A stretch of 64,000 nucleotides of DNA from Chitinophaga lutea (lineage in GTDB: Bacteria > Bacteroidota > Bacteroidia > Chitinophagales > Chitinophagaceae). Shown here piece after piece: positions 17,482 to 27,448 of this stretch (positions are counted from its first letter, which is position 1; every line of letters begins with the position of its first letter). The stretch lies in NCBI RefSeq assembly GCF_003813775.1, contig NZ_RPDH01000002.1:2294001-2358000 (forward strand). Direction: 5' to 3'. Made by a program: the position numbers and the translations under genes. The notes beneath the pieces were generated by a model. That model saw only the letters and a program-made list of their open reading frames with translations, was not told where the DNA came from and did no database searches.

Positions 17482-18288
17482 TTAGTTGATATATACGGAG
17501 TTGAGGGCTTCGTTCTTTTTCTCCGCGGCCTCGATGTGCTCGAAAGTCGACAGCATGTCCGCTTTCCCTTTCATTACGGCCACTGTATGCTCGTAGTGCA
17601 CCGATACCTTCCGGTCGCGGGTCACCACGGTCCAGCCGTCTTCCAGATACTCCACATCGCGGGTACCGAGGTTCACCATGGGCTCAATGGCGATCACCAG
17701 GCCCTCTTTCAGTACCGCACCACTACCCCGGCGGCCGTAGTTGGGCACCTGGGGGTCTTCGTGCAGGTTACGGCCCAGGCCGTGCCCTACCAGCTCGCGC
17801 ACCACGCCGTAGCCCCTCTCCCGTTCCACATAGTCCTGGATGGCGTAGGCGATATCCCCTACCCGGTTGCCAACAACAGCCTTCTCAATGCCCTTCATCA
17901 GCGCTGCCTTGGTAGCGGCCATCAGCTTCTGCACATGGGTGGGTACCTCGCCGATCGCGAAGGTGTAGGCGCTGTCGCCATGGAACCCGTTGCTGAATAC
18001 GCCCACATCTACCGACACCACGTCGCCTTCCTTAAGGATATGGCCGTTGGGGATGCCATGCACCACTGCCTCGTTCACGGAGATGCAGCAGGTATTGGGA
18101 AAACCTTTATAGTTCTTGAAGGAGGGCACTGCTCCATGGTCGCGGATGAATTGTTCGGCGATGGCATCCACATCGAGGGTGCTCATGCCGGGTTTGAGCC
18201 TTGCGGCCACTTCCGCCAGGGTGGCGCTCACCAATTGGGCGCTCTGACGGATAAGTTCAATTTCTTCTTTCGTCTTATAATGGATCAT
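17482..18288 (-). CDS. map: Methionine aminopeptidase, type I
   Basis: 268 residues, the short type I form. It removes initiator Met from nascent chains in the cytosol, using two divalent metals. Metal ligands are recognisable: Asp in GDVVSVDVG and the following GDSAYTF, His in ELVGHGLGRNLHE, Glu in AIEPMVN and in HYEHTVAV. Located between secY and infA, as in many bacteria, but bracketed by hairpin terminators on both sides. Confidence 0.95.
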   Translation of the reverse strand: MIHYKTKEEIELIRQSAQLVSATLAEVAARLKPGMSTLDVDAIAEQFIRDHGAVPSFKNYKGFPNTCCISVNEAVVHGIPNGHILKEGDVVSVDVGVFSNGFHGDSAYTFAIGEVPTHVQKLMAATKAALMKGIEKAVVGNRVGDIAYAIQDYVERERGYGVVRELVGHGLGRNLHEDPQVPNYGRRGSGAVLKEGLVIAIEPMVNLGTRDVEYLEDGWTVVTRDRKVSVHYEHTVAVMKGKADMLSTFEHIEAAEKKNEALNSVYIN

Positions 18289-18372
18289 AACACGCGAAAT
18301 TATGCAATTATTGTGGTTTGCCCCAATAGAACAGCGGAGTGCGGGCCGGAGTTCAACGGGGGTTAATAAAAA

Positions 18373-18400
18373 ACCACCGGGAGTGAAGGCTCCCGGTGGT
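18373..18400 (-). terminator. Terminator between secY and map
   Basis: Perfect 11-bp stem ACCACCGGGAG / CTCCCGGTGGT, 6-base loop, with T6 on the minus strand; 30 bases past the secY stop. It would end or attenuate the spc transcript before map. Confidence 0.9.
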
Positions 18401-18430
18401 CGTTATATCTTGTCAGTTTGTTTTGATGAA

Positions 18431-19771
18431 TCAGGCATTAGCCGGTGAGGTTCTGCCTTTGATGCGGCCGGAGCTCATCAGGCCGTCGTAGTGGCGCATG
18501 AGCAGCTGGCTCTCGATCTGCTGCAGCGTATCGAGGATAACGCCCACCATGATCAGCAGGGAGGTACCACCGAAGAAGGTGGCGAACAGGCTGTTGATGT
18601 TGGCGGCAGCGGCAATGCCGGGCAGTATACCTACCAGTGCCAGGAAGAAGGCGCCGGGGAGGGTGATACGGTCCATCACCGCACCGATGTAATCGGCGGT
18701 GGCTTTACCGGGTTTTACGCCGGGGATGAACCCGTTGTTGCGTTTCATTTCATCGGCCATCTGCGTGGGATTGAAGATCAGGGCAGTATAGAAGAAGGTG
18801 AACACCACTACCAGTACTGCATAGATCACGTTATACCAGGGATTGGTATGGTCGCTGAAAATGCGGATGAAAGAAGATGCGTTATCGGAGGTGGCAAAGC
18901 CGATGGCTGTTGCCGGGATGAACATGATGGCCTGGGCGAAGATGATCGGCATTACACCGGCAGCATTCACTTTCAGGGGAATGAACTGGCGTACGCCGCC
19001 GTATTGTTTGTTACCGACAATACGTTTCGCATAGTTCACCGGGATTTTCCGGGTACCCTGTACCAGCAGGATGAGGCCTACGGTAATTAGGATGAACATG
19101 GCGATCTCGATCAGGAACACGAGCAGGCCGCCGCCGGCGCCGGTTGTTTTGAGCGAAAGCTCCTGCAGGAGGGCTTCGGGCAAACGGGCCAGGATACCTG
19201 TCATGATGATGATGGAAGTACCGTTACCAATACCCTTATCTGTGATCTTTTCACCGAGCCACATGATGAACAGCGTGCCGGCGGTCAGTACCACGGTGGT
19301 AGATAACCAGAATAAGAAAGACCCATATTCGGGGATGAGGGCACCGCCGGACTGGGTTCTTAAGTAAGCTACGTATGCACTTGCCTGGAAAGCCGTTACA
19401 ACAACGGTTAACAGACGGGTATACTGATTAATTTTCTTCCGTCCGCTATCCCCTTCTTTCTGCAATTTCTGGAAATAAGGCACTGCTATGGTCAGCAGCT
19501 GGATGGCGATGGACGCCGAGATATAGGGCATGATGCCGAGGGCGAAGATGGAAGCGCGGGAGAATGAACCACCGGCAAACATGTTAAAGAGCCCAAGGAT
19601 ACCTTTCTGGGAAGTCTCGGAGAATTTGGCCAGCTCGTTGGGATCGAGACCGGGCAGGGTGATATAGGAACCCACACGGTATACCAGTACCAGGAGCAGG
19701 GTGGTGAGGATGCGCTTGCGCAGGTCCTCGATGCTCCAGATGTTCTTTATGGTTTCGATAAATTTCTTCAC
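18431..19771 (-). CDS. secY: Preprotein translocase subunit SecY
   Basis: 446 residues with ten predicted membrane helices. Family hallmarks: ITLPGLDPNELAKF in the N-terminal part, GIGNGTSIIIMTGILARLP, and VQGTRKIPVNYAKR before the C-terminal cytosolic loop region. SecY forms the protein-conducting channel with SecE and SecG. It follows rplO, the conserved spc-operon place, and is followed by a terminator. Confidence 0.97.
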   Translation of the reverse strand: MKKFIETIKNIWSIEDLRKRILTTLLLVLVYRVGSYITLPGLDPNELAKFSETSQKGILGLFNMFAGGSFSRASIFALGIMPYISASIAIQLLTIAVPYFQKLQKEGDSGRKKINQYTRLLTVVVTAFQASAYVAYLRTQSGGALIPEYGSFLFWLSTTVVLTAGTLFIMWLGEKITDKGIGNGTSIIIMTGILARLPEALLQELSLKTTGAGGGLLVFLIEIAMFILITVGLILLVQGTRKIPVNYAKRIVGNKQYGGVRQFIPLKVNAAGVMPIIFAQAIMFIPATAIGFATSDNASSFIRIFSDHTNPWYNVIYAVLVVVFTFFYTALIFNPTQMADEMKRNNGFIPGVKPGKATADYIGAVMDRITLPGAFFLALVGILPGIAAAANINSLFATFFGGTSLLIMVGVILDTLQQIESQLLMRHYDGLMSSGRIKGRTSPANA

Positions 19772-19851
19772 AGGAAGATAAGAGTTTAATAACGCGTGTA
19801 AAATTCGAAAAGACGCACTACTCCGTAGGCGCCTTCTCTATCGTAATTTTC

Positions 19852-20298
19852 TTAAACCAGTTCTACGGATCCACCAGCTGCTTCAACGGCAGACTTGGCT
19901 TTCTCGCTGATCGCGTTCACTTTCAGCGTTACTTTGCTTTTCAGTTCCCCTTGACCGAGTACTTTTACTTTGGCAGTTTTGCTGATCAGGCCGTTCAGGT
20001 ACAGGTTTTCGAGAGAGAATTCCTGCAGACCGTATTTTTCAACAATCTGTTCCAGTTCGCCGATATTGAATACTTTATATTCAGTGCGGGTGATGGGAAT
20101 AAAACCACGTTTCGGCAGACGGCGCTGGATGGGCATCTGACCGCCCTCATGGCCTCTTTTGCTGGAGTAACCGGTGTTGGATTGGGCACCTTTGTTACCT
20201 TTTGTGGCGGTACCACCTTTACCGGAGGCTTCACCACGACCTAAACGTTTTTCTTTATGTACTGCGCCTTTTGCAGGTCTTAAGTTCTGTAAGCTCAT
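19852..20298 (-). CDS. rplO: 50S ribosomal protein L15
   Basis: 148 residues. The Gly/Lys-rich N-terminus (KRLGRGEASGKGGTATKGNKGAQS) penetrates 23S rRNA; the C-terminal globular part ends in KAKSAVEAAGGSVELV. Between rpmD and secY. Confidence 0.96.
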   Translation of the reverse strand: MSLQNLRPAKGAVHKEKRLGRGEASGKGGTATKGNKGAQSNTGYSSKRGHEGGQMPIQRRLPKRGFIPITRTEYKVFNIGELEQIVEKYGLQEFSLENLYLNGLISKTAKVKVLGQGELKSKVTLKVNAISEKAKSAVEAAGGSVELV

Positions 20299-20395
20299 AA
20301 TATGAATTGTTTTACTTACGCGGAAATCAACCGCTCGCTTTTACAATGATAGTTCAAAAAAGTAAGATGCCAAATGTAAAAATGAAAATTTTACA

Positions 20396-20581
20396 TTATG
20401 CATTCACCTGCTCAACTTTTACCAGGTGGTTCACCGTGCGAACCATGCCCAGGATCTGAGGAGTAGCTTCCACTTCTACGGTGTTGTTCAGCTTCTTCAG
20501 TCCGAGCGCCTTCAGCGTCAGTTTCTGACGTTCGGGGCGGTCAATACCACTTTTTACCTGGGTGATCTTAATCTTTGCCAT
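20396..20581 (-). CDS. rpmD: 50S ribosomal protein L30
   Basis: 61 residues, usual bacterial length. IKITQVKSGIDRPERQKLTLKALGLKKLNNTVEV and the final GMVRTVNHLVKVEQV match the family. Between rpsE and rplO; a 97-base gap follows. Confidence 0.95.
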   Translation of the reverse strand: MAKIKITQVKSGIDRPERQKLTLKALGLKKLNNTVEVEATPQILGMVRTVNHLVKVEQVNA

Positions 20582-20654
20582 TTTATTTAAATATTTCCAA
20601 TTAAAGTGACCGGTGCCGTCCCTTCCGGGAACGGCCAGGTGTTGGAACGGATAC

Positions 20655-21173
20655 TTAACCGTTGAATACTTTCTTCAGGGATACGCTGCGTTGTTTGGCG
20701 ATCGCGATCGGCTCGCGGAGCATGCCCAGCGCCTTGAAGGTAGCTTTTACCACGTTGTGGGGGTTAGCGGAACCCAGTGACTTTGCCAGAACGTCGGTGA
20801 TACCGGCGCTTTCCAGCACAGCACGCATAGAACCTCCAGCGATCACACCGGTACCGTGGGCAGCCGGTTTGATCAGTACTTTCGCAGCACCTTCCTTCGC
20901 CAGCTGGTCGTGAGGAATAGTACCGTGATGTACCGGAACTTTGATCAGGTTTTTCTTAGCGTCGTCGATCCCTTTGGTGATAGCTTCCTGTACTTCCTTG
21001 GCTTTACCAAGACCGTGGCCTACTACACCATTCTCGTTACCAACCACCACCAGTGCGGAGAAACTGAAAGTACGGCCGCCTTTGGTAGTTTTGGTCACCC
21101 TGTTAATAGCTACAACCTTTTCTTTCAGCTCCAGATCGCCAGCTTTTACTTTATTGAATGAATTCTTTGCCAT
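20655..21173 (-). CDS. rpsE: 30S ribosomal protein S5
   Basis: 172 residues. N-terminal double-stranded RNA-binding-like fold ([46 protein letters not shown]) and C-terminal S5 domain ([40 protein letters not shown]). S5 affects decoding fidelity. Between rplR and rpmD. Confidence 0.97.
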   Translation of the reverse strand: MAKNSFNKVKAGDLELKEKVVAINRVTKTTKGGRTFSFSALVVVGNENGVVGHGLGKAKEVQEAITKGIDDAKKNLIKVPVHHGTIPHDQLAKEGAAKVLIKPAAHGTGVIAGGSMRAVLESAGITDVLAKSLGSANPHNVVKATFKALGMLREPIAIAKQRSVSLKKVFNG

Positions 21174-21227
21174 TTTTATTTAATAAGAATTACGATATCT
21201 GATTGTTTTTACTCCTGGTCTTCCTGA

Positions 21228-21584
21228 TTAGAATTGCAGGCCTCCTTCGCGCGCACCGTCAGCAACTGACTTTACACGGCCATGGTAGAGATAACCACTT
21301 CTGTCGAATACGCAGGTAGTAATACCCAGTGCAGCGGCTTTAGCAGCCAGGGCAGCACCTACCAGTTTGGCTTTCTCCACTTTCGGAGCGGTTTGCGCTG
21401 CGATCGCTTTTTCGCGGGAAGAAGCGGATGCCAGGGTAGTACCATTGGTATCGTCAATCAGCTGCACATAAATTTCGGCATTGCTGCGATAAACAGCCAG
21501 TCTCGGCTTTTGTGCAGTACCGCTGATCTTTTTACGGATCCTGTAGCGGATATTCTGTCTCCTGTTTGTTTTTGTACTCATCAC
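21228..21584 (-). CDS. rplR: 50S ribosomal protein L18
   Basis: 118 residues; the start is either of two adjacent ATGs (21584 or 21581). Conserved [32 protein letters not shown] and the [22 protein letters not shown] end. It binds 5S rRNA together with L5. Between rplF and rpsE. Confidence 0.96.
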   Translation of the reverse strand: MMSTKTNRRQNIRYRIRKKISGTAQKPRLAVYRSNAEIYVQLIDDTNGTTLASASSREKAIAAQTAPKVEKAKLVGAALAAKAAALGITTCVFDRSGYLYHGRVKSVADGAREGGLQF

Positions 21585-21721
21585 TTAGTGTATTTAAGGC
21601 TCCGATGCTGCCGGAGCTATGTTCAGGGTAAAGACCGGTTTTCGGCCGGCCTCTCCCCCTGTATAAGTTTAATAATTCGGTTTCCCGCCGGCGGCCTTAT
21701 GCAGCGCGGCGCATCAGGCTA

Positions 21722-22276
21722 TTACTTACCGGCAGATTTACCAGCTTTCTTGCGAACAACCTCATCGCTGTAGCGTACACCTTTACCTTTGTACGGCTCG
21801 GGTTTGCGCAGGCTGCGGATTTTAGCGGCAACCTGGCCCAGCAATTGATTGTCCAGGCCTTCCAGCATGATCTTCGGGTTCTGCCCTTTTTCAGTCAGGG
21901 TCGATACCTTCAGTTCTTTGGGAACTTCGAAAACGATGTTGTGAGAATAACCCAAAGATAAATCCAGCAACTGACCTGCATTCGTAGCCTTGTAACCTAC
22001 ACCTACGAGTTCGAGTTGCTTTTTGAATCCGTCCGTAACCCCGGTCACCATGTTCGCGATCAGTGCGCGGTACAGACCGTGCAGAGAGCGGTGGCGGATC
22101 TGGTCGGTCGGGCGGGTGATCACAATCTCACCGTCTTTCACTTCCACTTTAATATCGCGGTCGATCGCCTGTTTCAGTTCGCCTTTCGGACCTTTTACCG
22201 TGATTTCGTTAGCAGCGGAAACATTTACAGTTACACCGCTGGCCAGTTTAATAGGACTTCTTCCTATACGTGACAT
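21722..22276 (-). CDS. rplF: 50S ribosomal protein L6
   Basis: 184 residues, two tandem L6 domains. Starts MSRIGRSPIKLASGV; the C-terminal signature KIRSLRKPEPYKGKGVRYSDEVVRKKAGKSAGK is complete. Located near the factor-binding site of the 50S subunit. Between rpsH and rplR. Confidence 0.97.
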   Translation of the reverse strand: MSRIGRSPIKLASGVTVNVSAANEITVKGPKGELKQAIDRDIKVEVKDGEIVITRPTDQIRHRSLHGLYRALIANMVTGVTDGFKKQLELVGVGYKATNAGQLLDLSLGYSHNIVFEVPKELKVSTLTEKGQNPKIMLEGLDNQLLGQVAAKIRSLRKPEPYKGKGVRYSDEVVRKKAGKSAGK

Positions 22277-22393
22277 AGTTCGTCAGTTTATTATTGTTGT
22301 GAATCCGGTATCCCGTGTTCAGCCCGTATAGAAGGCTTAATTGTCAGATATACCGTAATCCCGCCTCATTTGCATAAGGCGGGATAAAATATA

Positions 22394-22792
22394 TTAGTAT
22401 ACGAAGCAAACTACTTCGCCACCTACGTTTTGCGCTTTGGCTTCCTTGTCGGTCATTACACCTTTGGAAGTAGAGATGATAGCGATGCCCAGACCGTTTT
22501 TGATACGGGTGAAGTCACCAGGTTTTGAGTACTGGCGAAGACCGGGGCGGGAGATACGCTGCAGATCCTGGATGGCAGGAACTTTCGTCTGCGGATCGTA
22601 TTTCAACGCTATTTTGATGAGGCCCTGTTTGCTGTCCTCTTCGAATTTGTACTTCAGGATATAACCTTTGTCGTACAGAATTTCGGTAATACGTTTCTTC
22701 AGCTTGGAAGCCGGGATTTCCACGATCCGGTGGTTAGCCATCTGGGCGTTACGGATGCGTGTTAAAAAATCTGCTATTGGATCAGTAACCAT
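22394..22792 (-). CDS. rpsH: 30S ribosomal protein S8
   Basis: 132 residues. MVTDPIADFLTRIRNAQMANHRIVEIPASKLK start and STSKGVMTDKEAKAQNVGGEVVCFVY end are typical. S8 binds helix 21 of 16S rRNA and represses spc translation in E. coli. Between rpsN and rplF. Confidence 0.97.
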   Translation of the reverse strand: MVTDPIADFLTRIRNAQMANHRIVEIPASKLKKRITEILYDKGYILKYKFEEDSKQGLIKIALKYDPQTKVPAIQDLQRISRPGLRQYSKPGDFTRIKNGLGIAIISTSKGVMTDKEAKAQNVGGEVVCFVY

Positions 22793-22885
22793 TGTCAGTT
22801 AATGTTTTAAAAATGAGTGCGGCTTTCTGCCACAACAATGCGATATCCAATCGATATAGAAAGGAAAATCAATACCTGTAGGTGC

Positions 22886-23155
22886 TTACCAGGAAGCTTT
22901 TCTTACGCCGGGGATTTTACCAGCCAGTGCCATGTCGCGGAACATGTTACGGCAAATGCCGAACTGACGGATATAACCTTTCGGACGGCCGGACAGCTGG
23001 CATCTGTTATGCAGGCGAACGGGAGAAGCGTTTTTGGGCAGTTTGTCCAGTTCTGCATAGTTCCCTTCTGCTTTCAGCGCAGCGCGTTTCTCTGCAAATT
23101 TGGCCACCATGGCTTCTCTCTTTCTTTGTCTGGCTTTTACTGATTCTTTTGCCAT
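22886..23155 (-). CDS. rpsN: 30S ribosomal protein S14, zinc-free long form
   Basis: 89 residues. The long C-minus type without the CxxC pairs; ends [36 protein letters not shown]. Together with the zinc-free L36 in the same cluster it suggests a zinc-independent core set. Seven bases separate it from rplE upstream. Confidence 0.96.
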   Translation of the reverse strand: MAKESVKARQRKREAMVAKFAEKRAALKAEGNYAELDKLPKNASPVRLHNRCQLSGRPKGYIRQFGICRNMFRDMALAGKIPGVRKASW

Positions 23156-23161
23156 ATTGAA

Positions 23162-23737
23162 TTATTGATTGTCTTTTTTGATGTTCTTGAACGGCATACC
23201 CAGTTCTTTCAGGAGCTCGTAAGCTTCTTCGTTGGTCTGGGCGGTGGTTACGAAGGTGATATCCATACCGGTGATACGGTTCACTTTATCGATGTCGATC
23301 TCCGGGAAGATGATCTGCTCGGTAACGCCCATGGTATAGTTACCGCGGCCGTCGAAAGCTTTTTCGTTCACACCTTTGAAGTCACGCACGCGGGGCAGGG
23401 ATACGGAGATCAGCCTGTCCAGGAACTCGTACATGTTCACACCGCGCAGGGTTACCCTTGCACCGATGGGCATGTGCTTACGCAGCTTAAAGTTGGAGAT
23501 GTCCTTTTTAGACAAAGTAGCAATAGCTTTCTGACCGGCGATGCGGGTCATTTCGTCTACTGCGATATCCACCAGCTTTTTATCACCTACCGCACCGTTG
23601 ATGCCCTGGTTCAGGCAGATCTTGGTGAGGCGGGGAACCTGCATTACGCTCTTATAGTTGAACTTCTTTTGCAAAGCAGACACTACTTCAGTACGGTATT
23701 TGGTCTGCAGCCTGGGTTGATATGATGTGTTTGCCAT
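23162..23737 (-). CDS. rplE: 50S ribosomal protein L5
   Basis: 191 residues, normal length. Shows [33 protein letters not shown] and [34 protein letters not shown]. Binds 5S rRNA and contacts the P-site tRNA side. Its ATG overlaps the rplX stop by one base (TAATG), so translation is probably coupled. Confidence 0.97.
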   Translation of the reverse strand: MANTSYQPRLQTKYRTEVVSALQKKFNYKSVMQVPRLTKICLNQGINGAVGDKKLVDIAVDEMTRIAGQKAIATLSKKDISNFKLRKHMPIGARVTLRGVNMYEFLDRLISVSLPRVRDFKGVNEKAFDGRGNYTMGVTEQIIFPEIDIDKVNRITGMDITFVTTAQTNEEAYELLKELGMPFKNIKKDNQ

Positions 23738-24075
23738 TATTTAATTACCTCCCCTGATTTTTTAGCGATACGAACTACTTTACCGTTTTCTCTTTGGCGA
23801 GCCACACGGGTGGGCTTGCCAGCCTTAGCATCCCACAACATTACGTTGGAAATGGCGATAGGCGCTTCCTGCTTTACAATACCGCCTTTGGTATTCTGAG
23901 CGGAAGGTTTGGTGTGTTTGGTGATGATGTTCACACCCTCAACCAGCACACGTGCTTTGTCGGTAATTACCTCCAACACCTTGCGGGGTTTGGTCCGGTC
24001 CTTGTCGTCACCGGTAACTACCACAACCAGGTCGCCTTTCTTAATGTTGAACTTAGGCTTAAATCTAGTTTTCAT
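23737..24075 (-). CDS. rplX: 50S ribosomal protein L24
   Basis: 112 residues with the KOW motif in [27 protein letters not shown]24 initiates 50S assembly. A 196-base gap upstream carries a -7-like element, so this gene may begin an internal transcript; downstream it overlaps rplE by one base. Confidence 0.96.
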   Translation of the reverse strand: MKTRFKPKFNIKKGDLVVVVTGDDKDRTKPRKVLEVITDKARVLVEGVNIITKHTKPSAQNTKGGIVKQEAPIAISNVMLWDAKAGKPTRVARQRENGKVVRIAKKSGEVIK

Positions 24076-24151
24076 CTGTTTGTTTATTTAAACGCCAAAC
24101 GAAACACTTGTTCCGCTTGATTAATATTTATGTCGTTTTTGAAACGGGCTG

Positions 24152-24159
24152 CAAAGATA
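24152..24159 (-). promoter_or_regulatory. Putative internal promoter element before rplX
   Basis: Minus-strand TATCTTTG in the 196-base rplN-rplX gap, 77 bases upstream of the rplX ATG; TTC rather than TTG stands at the -33 position. A second near-match follows ten bases away. Confidence 0.5.
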
Positions 24160-24271
24160 TGCAAAGATTTCGGATCTTGAATTCCAGCCTTCAGATAAAG
24201 GTATTCTGTATATATATACCCTTAATTAATAATCGCTTGAATCCCAAATCCGAAATCTCTATAGTCGCTCC

Positions 24272-24640
24272 TTAAAGCACCTCAGGCGCCAGGGAGATAA
24301 TCTTCATATATCCTTTATCACGAAGCTCACGGGCAACCGGACCGAAAATACGGGTCCCGCGGGGCTCGTCGGAGTTGTTCAGCAATACAACGGCGTTATC
24401 GTCGAAGCGGATGTAAGAACCGTCACGGCGACGGAGTTTCTTCTTGGTTCTTACAATAACAGCTTTGGTTACGGTGCCTTTTTTCATACCACCACCGGGG
24501 ATGGCATCTTTAACCGTTACTACAATCTTATCACCTACTCCTGCATAGTCCTGGCCGGAGTTGCCGAGTACGCGGATGCAGAGTACTTCTTTGGCACCAC
24601 TGTTATCAGCTACGTTCAGCCTTGATTCTTGTTGTATCAT
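24272..24640 (-). CDS. rplN: 50S ribosomal protein L14
   Basis: 122 residues, exact family length. [26 protein letters not shown] start and [24 protein letters not shown] end. Forms bridge B8 with 16S rRNA and binds silencing factor RsfS. Between rpsQ and rplX. Confidence 0.97.
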   Translation of the reverse strand: MIQQESRLNVADNSGAKEVLCIRVLGNSGQDYAGVGDKIVVTVKDAIPGGGMKKGTVTKAVIVRTKKKLRRRDGSYIRFDDNAVVLLNNSDEPRGTRIFGPVARELRDKGYMKIISLAPEVL

Positions 24641-24714
24641 CGTAATACGTTTGTTAATTGTTTAGCAGCGGCTGCAGGTTCGCATAAAACCGGCAGCTTG
24701 AAACAAATGAATAA

Positions 24715-24972
24715 TTACTTTACTTTTTCGATCACTTCCACCATGCGCCAGCATTTGTTTTTGCTCAGCGGGCGTGTTTCCATGATTCGTACGGTATCAC
24801 CAATGCTGCACTCGTTCTTTTCGTCGTGTGCCATGAACTTGGTGGTTTTCTTTACGAACTTACCATAGATCGGGTGTTTCACCTTACGCTCAACGCTCAC
24901 GGTTACAGTCTTATCCATTTTGTTGCTGGATACTACGCCGATCCTGGTTTTTCTTAATTTTCTTTCGGTCAT
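24715..24972 (-). CDS. rpsQ: 30S ribosomal protein S17
   Basis: 85 residues. OB-fold protein with [55 protein letters not shown], a near-textbook S17 pattern. Primary 16S binder. Between rpmC and rplN. Confidence 0.96.
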   Translation of the reverse strand: MTERKLRKTRIGVVSSNKMDKTVTVSVERKVKHPIYGKFVKKTTKFMAHDEKNECSIGDTVRIMETRPLSKNKCWRMVEVIEKVK

Positions 24973-25074
24973 TTTGAAAGTTATTTTACCTCCAAACCGC
25001 TTTTTACGCGGCTATAAATTTGTTAATTGTTATGCTGGTCAATAGCTATCACTATTCCAACCCTTGGCTGGGAA

Positions 25075-25275
25075 TTAGAATCCCAACGCTCTTCTGCGAA
25101 GTTCAGTCTGGATGCGCGCAATCTCCCTTCTCATGAAACGGATGCTCATGGGATTTTCGATCGGCGTTACCGCATGGCTGAACGTGATCTTTTTCAGGCG
25201 CAGTGACTCTTCAGACAGTTTCTCCTTCAGGTCCTGGTCGCTCAGGCTTTTAAGATCCAGTTTTGCTTTAGGCAT
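25075..25275 (-). CDS. rpmC: 50S ribosomal protein L29
   Basis: 66 residues, two-helix protein (LSDQDLKEKLSEESLRLKKITFSHAVTPIENPMSIRFMRREIARIQTELRRR). Sits at the exit tunnel near L23 and helps dock SRP and trigger factor. Between rplP and rpsQ. Confidence 0.95.
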   Translation of the reverse strand: MPKAKLDLKSLSDQDLKEKLSEESLRLKKITFSHAVTPIENPMSIRFMRREIARIQTELRRRALGF

Positions 25276-25329
25276 TGTATTAAATTTTGTTTCTGGTTAT
25301 CAGGTTTGTTTAAAAGAACCGGGTGCTGA

Positions 25330-25749
25330 TTAAGCAACGTAGTCGCGGCGTACTACGAATTTCACCTTGATCGGCAGTTTCTGTGCGGCCAGCTCCATAG
25401 CTTCTTTGGCTACTTGCATGGGCACACCGTCTGCTTCAAACAGGATGCGACCGGGCTTTACAACGGCTGCCCAATGGTCGGGAGCACCTTTACCTTTACC
25501 CATCCTCACTTCCAGCGGCTTAGCAGTGATCGGCTTGTCGGGGAAAATACGGATCCACACGTTACCTTCACGCTTCATATGCCTGGTCAGAGCGACACGT
25601 GCAGCTTCAATCTGACGGTCTGTGATCCACTTAGGTTCCAATGCTTTAAGGCCGAATGAACCGAAAGAAAGGGCTGCGCCTCTCTTAGCGTTACCTTTGA
25701 TGCGGCCTTTGTGCATCTTCCTGTGTTTCGTTCTCTTGGGCTGTAACAT
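25330..25749 (-). CDS. rplP: 50S ribosomal protein L16
   Basis: 139 residues. [43 protein letters not shown] start; [27 protein letters not shown] signature. Close to the A-site tRNA elbow. Between rpsC and rpmC. Confidence 0.97.
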   Translation of the reverse strand: MLQPKRTKHRKMHKGRIKGNAKRGAALSFGSFGLKALEPKWITDRQIEAARVALTRHMKREGNVWIRIFPDKPITAKPLEVRMGKGKGAPDHWAAVVKPGRILFEADGVPMQVAKEAMELAAQKLPIKVKFVVRRDYVA

Positions 25750-25801
25750 CGTTTATGTTGTTAAAAAGTTTGTTTAAATGATATTTCTAACGGCTGCATG
25801 A

Positions 25802-26596
25802 TTATTTGCGGGGACCACGGTCTCCACCACCTCTTCTCTCGCCGCCACCGCGGTTATCTCTTCTTTCGCCGCCGCGTCCGCCACGGTCTCCACCGCGCTC
25901 GCCGCCACCGATACGGCTTTCACCGCCTTCTTTGCCGGAAATGGCATTCGGGTTCAGATCACGTTTACCCAGTACTTCACCTTTACAGATCCACACTTTG
26001 ATACCGATTTTACCGTAAACGGTCAAAGCGAACAAAGATGCGTAATCGATATCCATGCGGTAAGTATGCAGGGGCACACGGCCTTGTTTCATTTCTTCTG
26101 AACGGGCAATTTCAGCACCGCCCAAACGGCCGCCTACTTTCACCTTGATACCTTCTGCACCCATGCGCAGTGCGGTAGCAATCGCCATTTTGATGGCGCG
26201 TTTATAGTTGATGCGGCTTTCGATCTGTTTTGCGATCGTTTCAGCAACGATGGTAGCATCCACTTCAGGGCGACGGATCTCGAGGATGTTGATCTGAACA
26301 TCTTCTTTGCCTGTCAGCTTCTTCAGCTCTTCCTTGATGCGATCCACTTCGTTACCGCCTTTACCTATGATGATACCAGGTTTGGAGGTATGGATGGTGA
26401 TGATGAGCTTACCCAGGGTACGCTCGATCACTACGCGGGAGATACCGCCTTTGTTGATACGGGCATTCAGGTAAGTCCTGATTTTGTTATCTTCGATCAG
26501 CTTGGTAGCATAATCTTTTTTGCTGCCATACCAATTAGAGTCCCATCCTCTGATGATACCTAACCTGTTACCAATAGGATTTGTTTTCTGACCCAT
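25802..26596 (-). CDS. rpsC: 30S ribosomal protein S3 with Gly/Arg-rich tail
   Basis: 264 residues. N-terminal [24 protein letters not shown], a KH domain ([20 protein letters not shown]) and the C-terminal S3 domain up to about residue 222. After that comes a ~40-residue tail made almost only of Gly, Arg, Glu and Asp (repeats of the [10 protein letters not shown] kind), absent from E. coli S3 (233 residues). The core should be fully functional at the mRNA entry site. Between rplV and rplP. Confidence 0.96.
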   Translation of the reverse strand: MGQKTNPIGNRLGIIRGWDSNWYGSKKDYATKLIEDNKIRTYLNARINKGGISRVVIERTLGKLIITIHTSKPGIIIGKGGNEVDRIKEELKKLTGKEDVQINILEIRRPEVDATIVAETIAKQIESRINYKRAIKMAIATALRMGAEGIKVKVGGRLGGAEIARSEEMKQGRVPLHTYRMDIDYASLFALTVYGKIGIKVWICKGEVLGKRDLNPNAISGKEGGESRIGGGERGGDRGGRGGERRDNRGGGERRGGGDRGPRK

Positions 26597-26650
26597 GTTC
26601 TGGTTTTATTTGTCTATGAGTTTAAATATATTTTTTCCTACAGTTTGCTA

Positions 26651-27001
26651 TTATTGGGCAGCGCGGCCGTCCACAACAATTGTTACGTGATTGCTTCTCT
26701 TACGGATACGGTAACCACGGCCTTGCGGTGCGGGGCGCATCCTTTTGAGTACGCGGCCACCGTCTACAAATACGGTTTTCACGAACAGGTTAGCATCTTC
26801 TACCCTTGCCCCTTCGTTCTTCACTTTCCAGTTAGCCACAGCGGAGAGCAACAGTTTCTCCAGCGGGGTGCTCGGGTGTTTAGGATGGAATTTCAAAATA
26901 TTCAAAGCTTTCTCTACATCCAGACCGCGGATCAGGTCTGCAAGCAAACGCATTTTGCGGGTAGATGTAGGATTATTGTTCAGCTTAGCTACTGCTTCCA
27001 T
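26651..27001 (-). CDS. rplV: 50S ribosomal protein L22
   Basis: 116 residues. [17 protein letters not shown] motif ([21 protein letters not shown]) and the beta-hairpin end [24 protein letters not shown], which reaches into the exit tunnel and is a macrolide site. Between rpsS and rpsC. Confidence 0.96.
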   Translation of the reverse strand: MEAVAKLNNNPTSTRKMRLLADLIRGLDVEKALNILKFHPKHPSTPLEKLLLSAVANWKVKNEGARVEDANLFVKTVFVDGGRVLKRMRPAPQGRGYRIRKRSNHVTIVVDGRAAQ

Positions 27002-27120
27002 TGTTATTAATTTCTGTGTTATATGAGTTTCTTGTTTCAGCGTCCGGTCTTGCTGTTTCCATCGCCTTTCATTTGTTCTCTTTTACCGGAACCGAAAACG
27101 GGAAACCTTCAAACCGATGA

Positions 27121-27387
27121 CTACATTTTTTTGTTAGCGTGCCCTTTAAAGTTGCGGGTTGGCGCAAATTCACCCAGTTTATGACCTACCATAAACTCGG
27201 TTACGTACACCGGGATGAACTTGTTACCGTTGTGAACGGCAAAAGTGTGGCCCACAAAATCCGGAGTGATGGTAGAACGGCGGCTCCAGGTTTTGATAAC
27301 CGTGCGCTTGGTGCCTTCATTTTGCTTTTCTACCTTCTTCTCTAATTTAAAGTCTACGTAAGGACCTTTTTTAATGGAACGACCCAT
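27121..27387 (-). CDS. rpsS: 30S ribosomal protein S19
   Basis: 88 residues. [19 protein letters not shown] start and [26 protein letters not shown] end; head protein next to S13. Between rplB and rplV. Confidence 0.97.
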   Translation of the reverse strand: MGRSIKKGPYVDFKLEKKVEKQNEGTKRTVIKTWSRRSTITPDFVGHTFAVHNGNKFIPVYVTEFMVGHKLGEFAPTRNFKGHANKKM

Positions 27388-27448
27388 GTTGTTGTTTATT
27401 TAAGATTTCAACCCCGGCCCTGCCGGGATTGAAACTCGTTATACGTAA

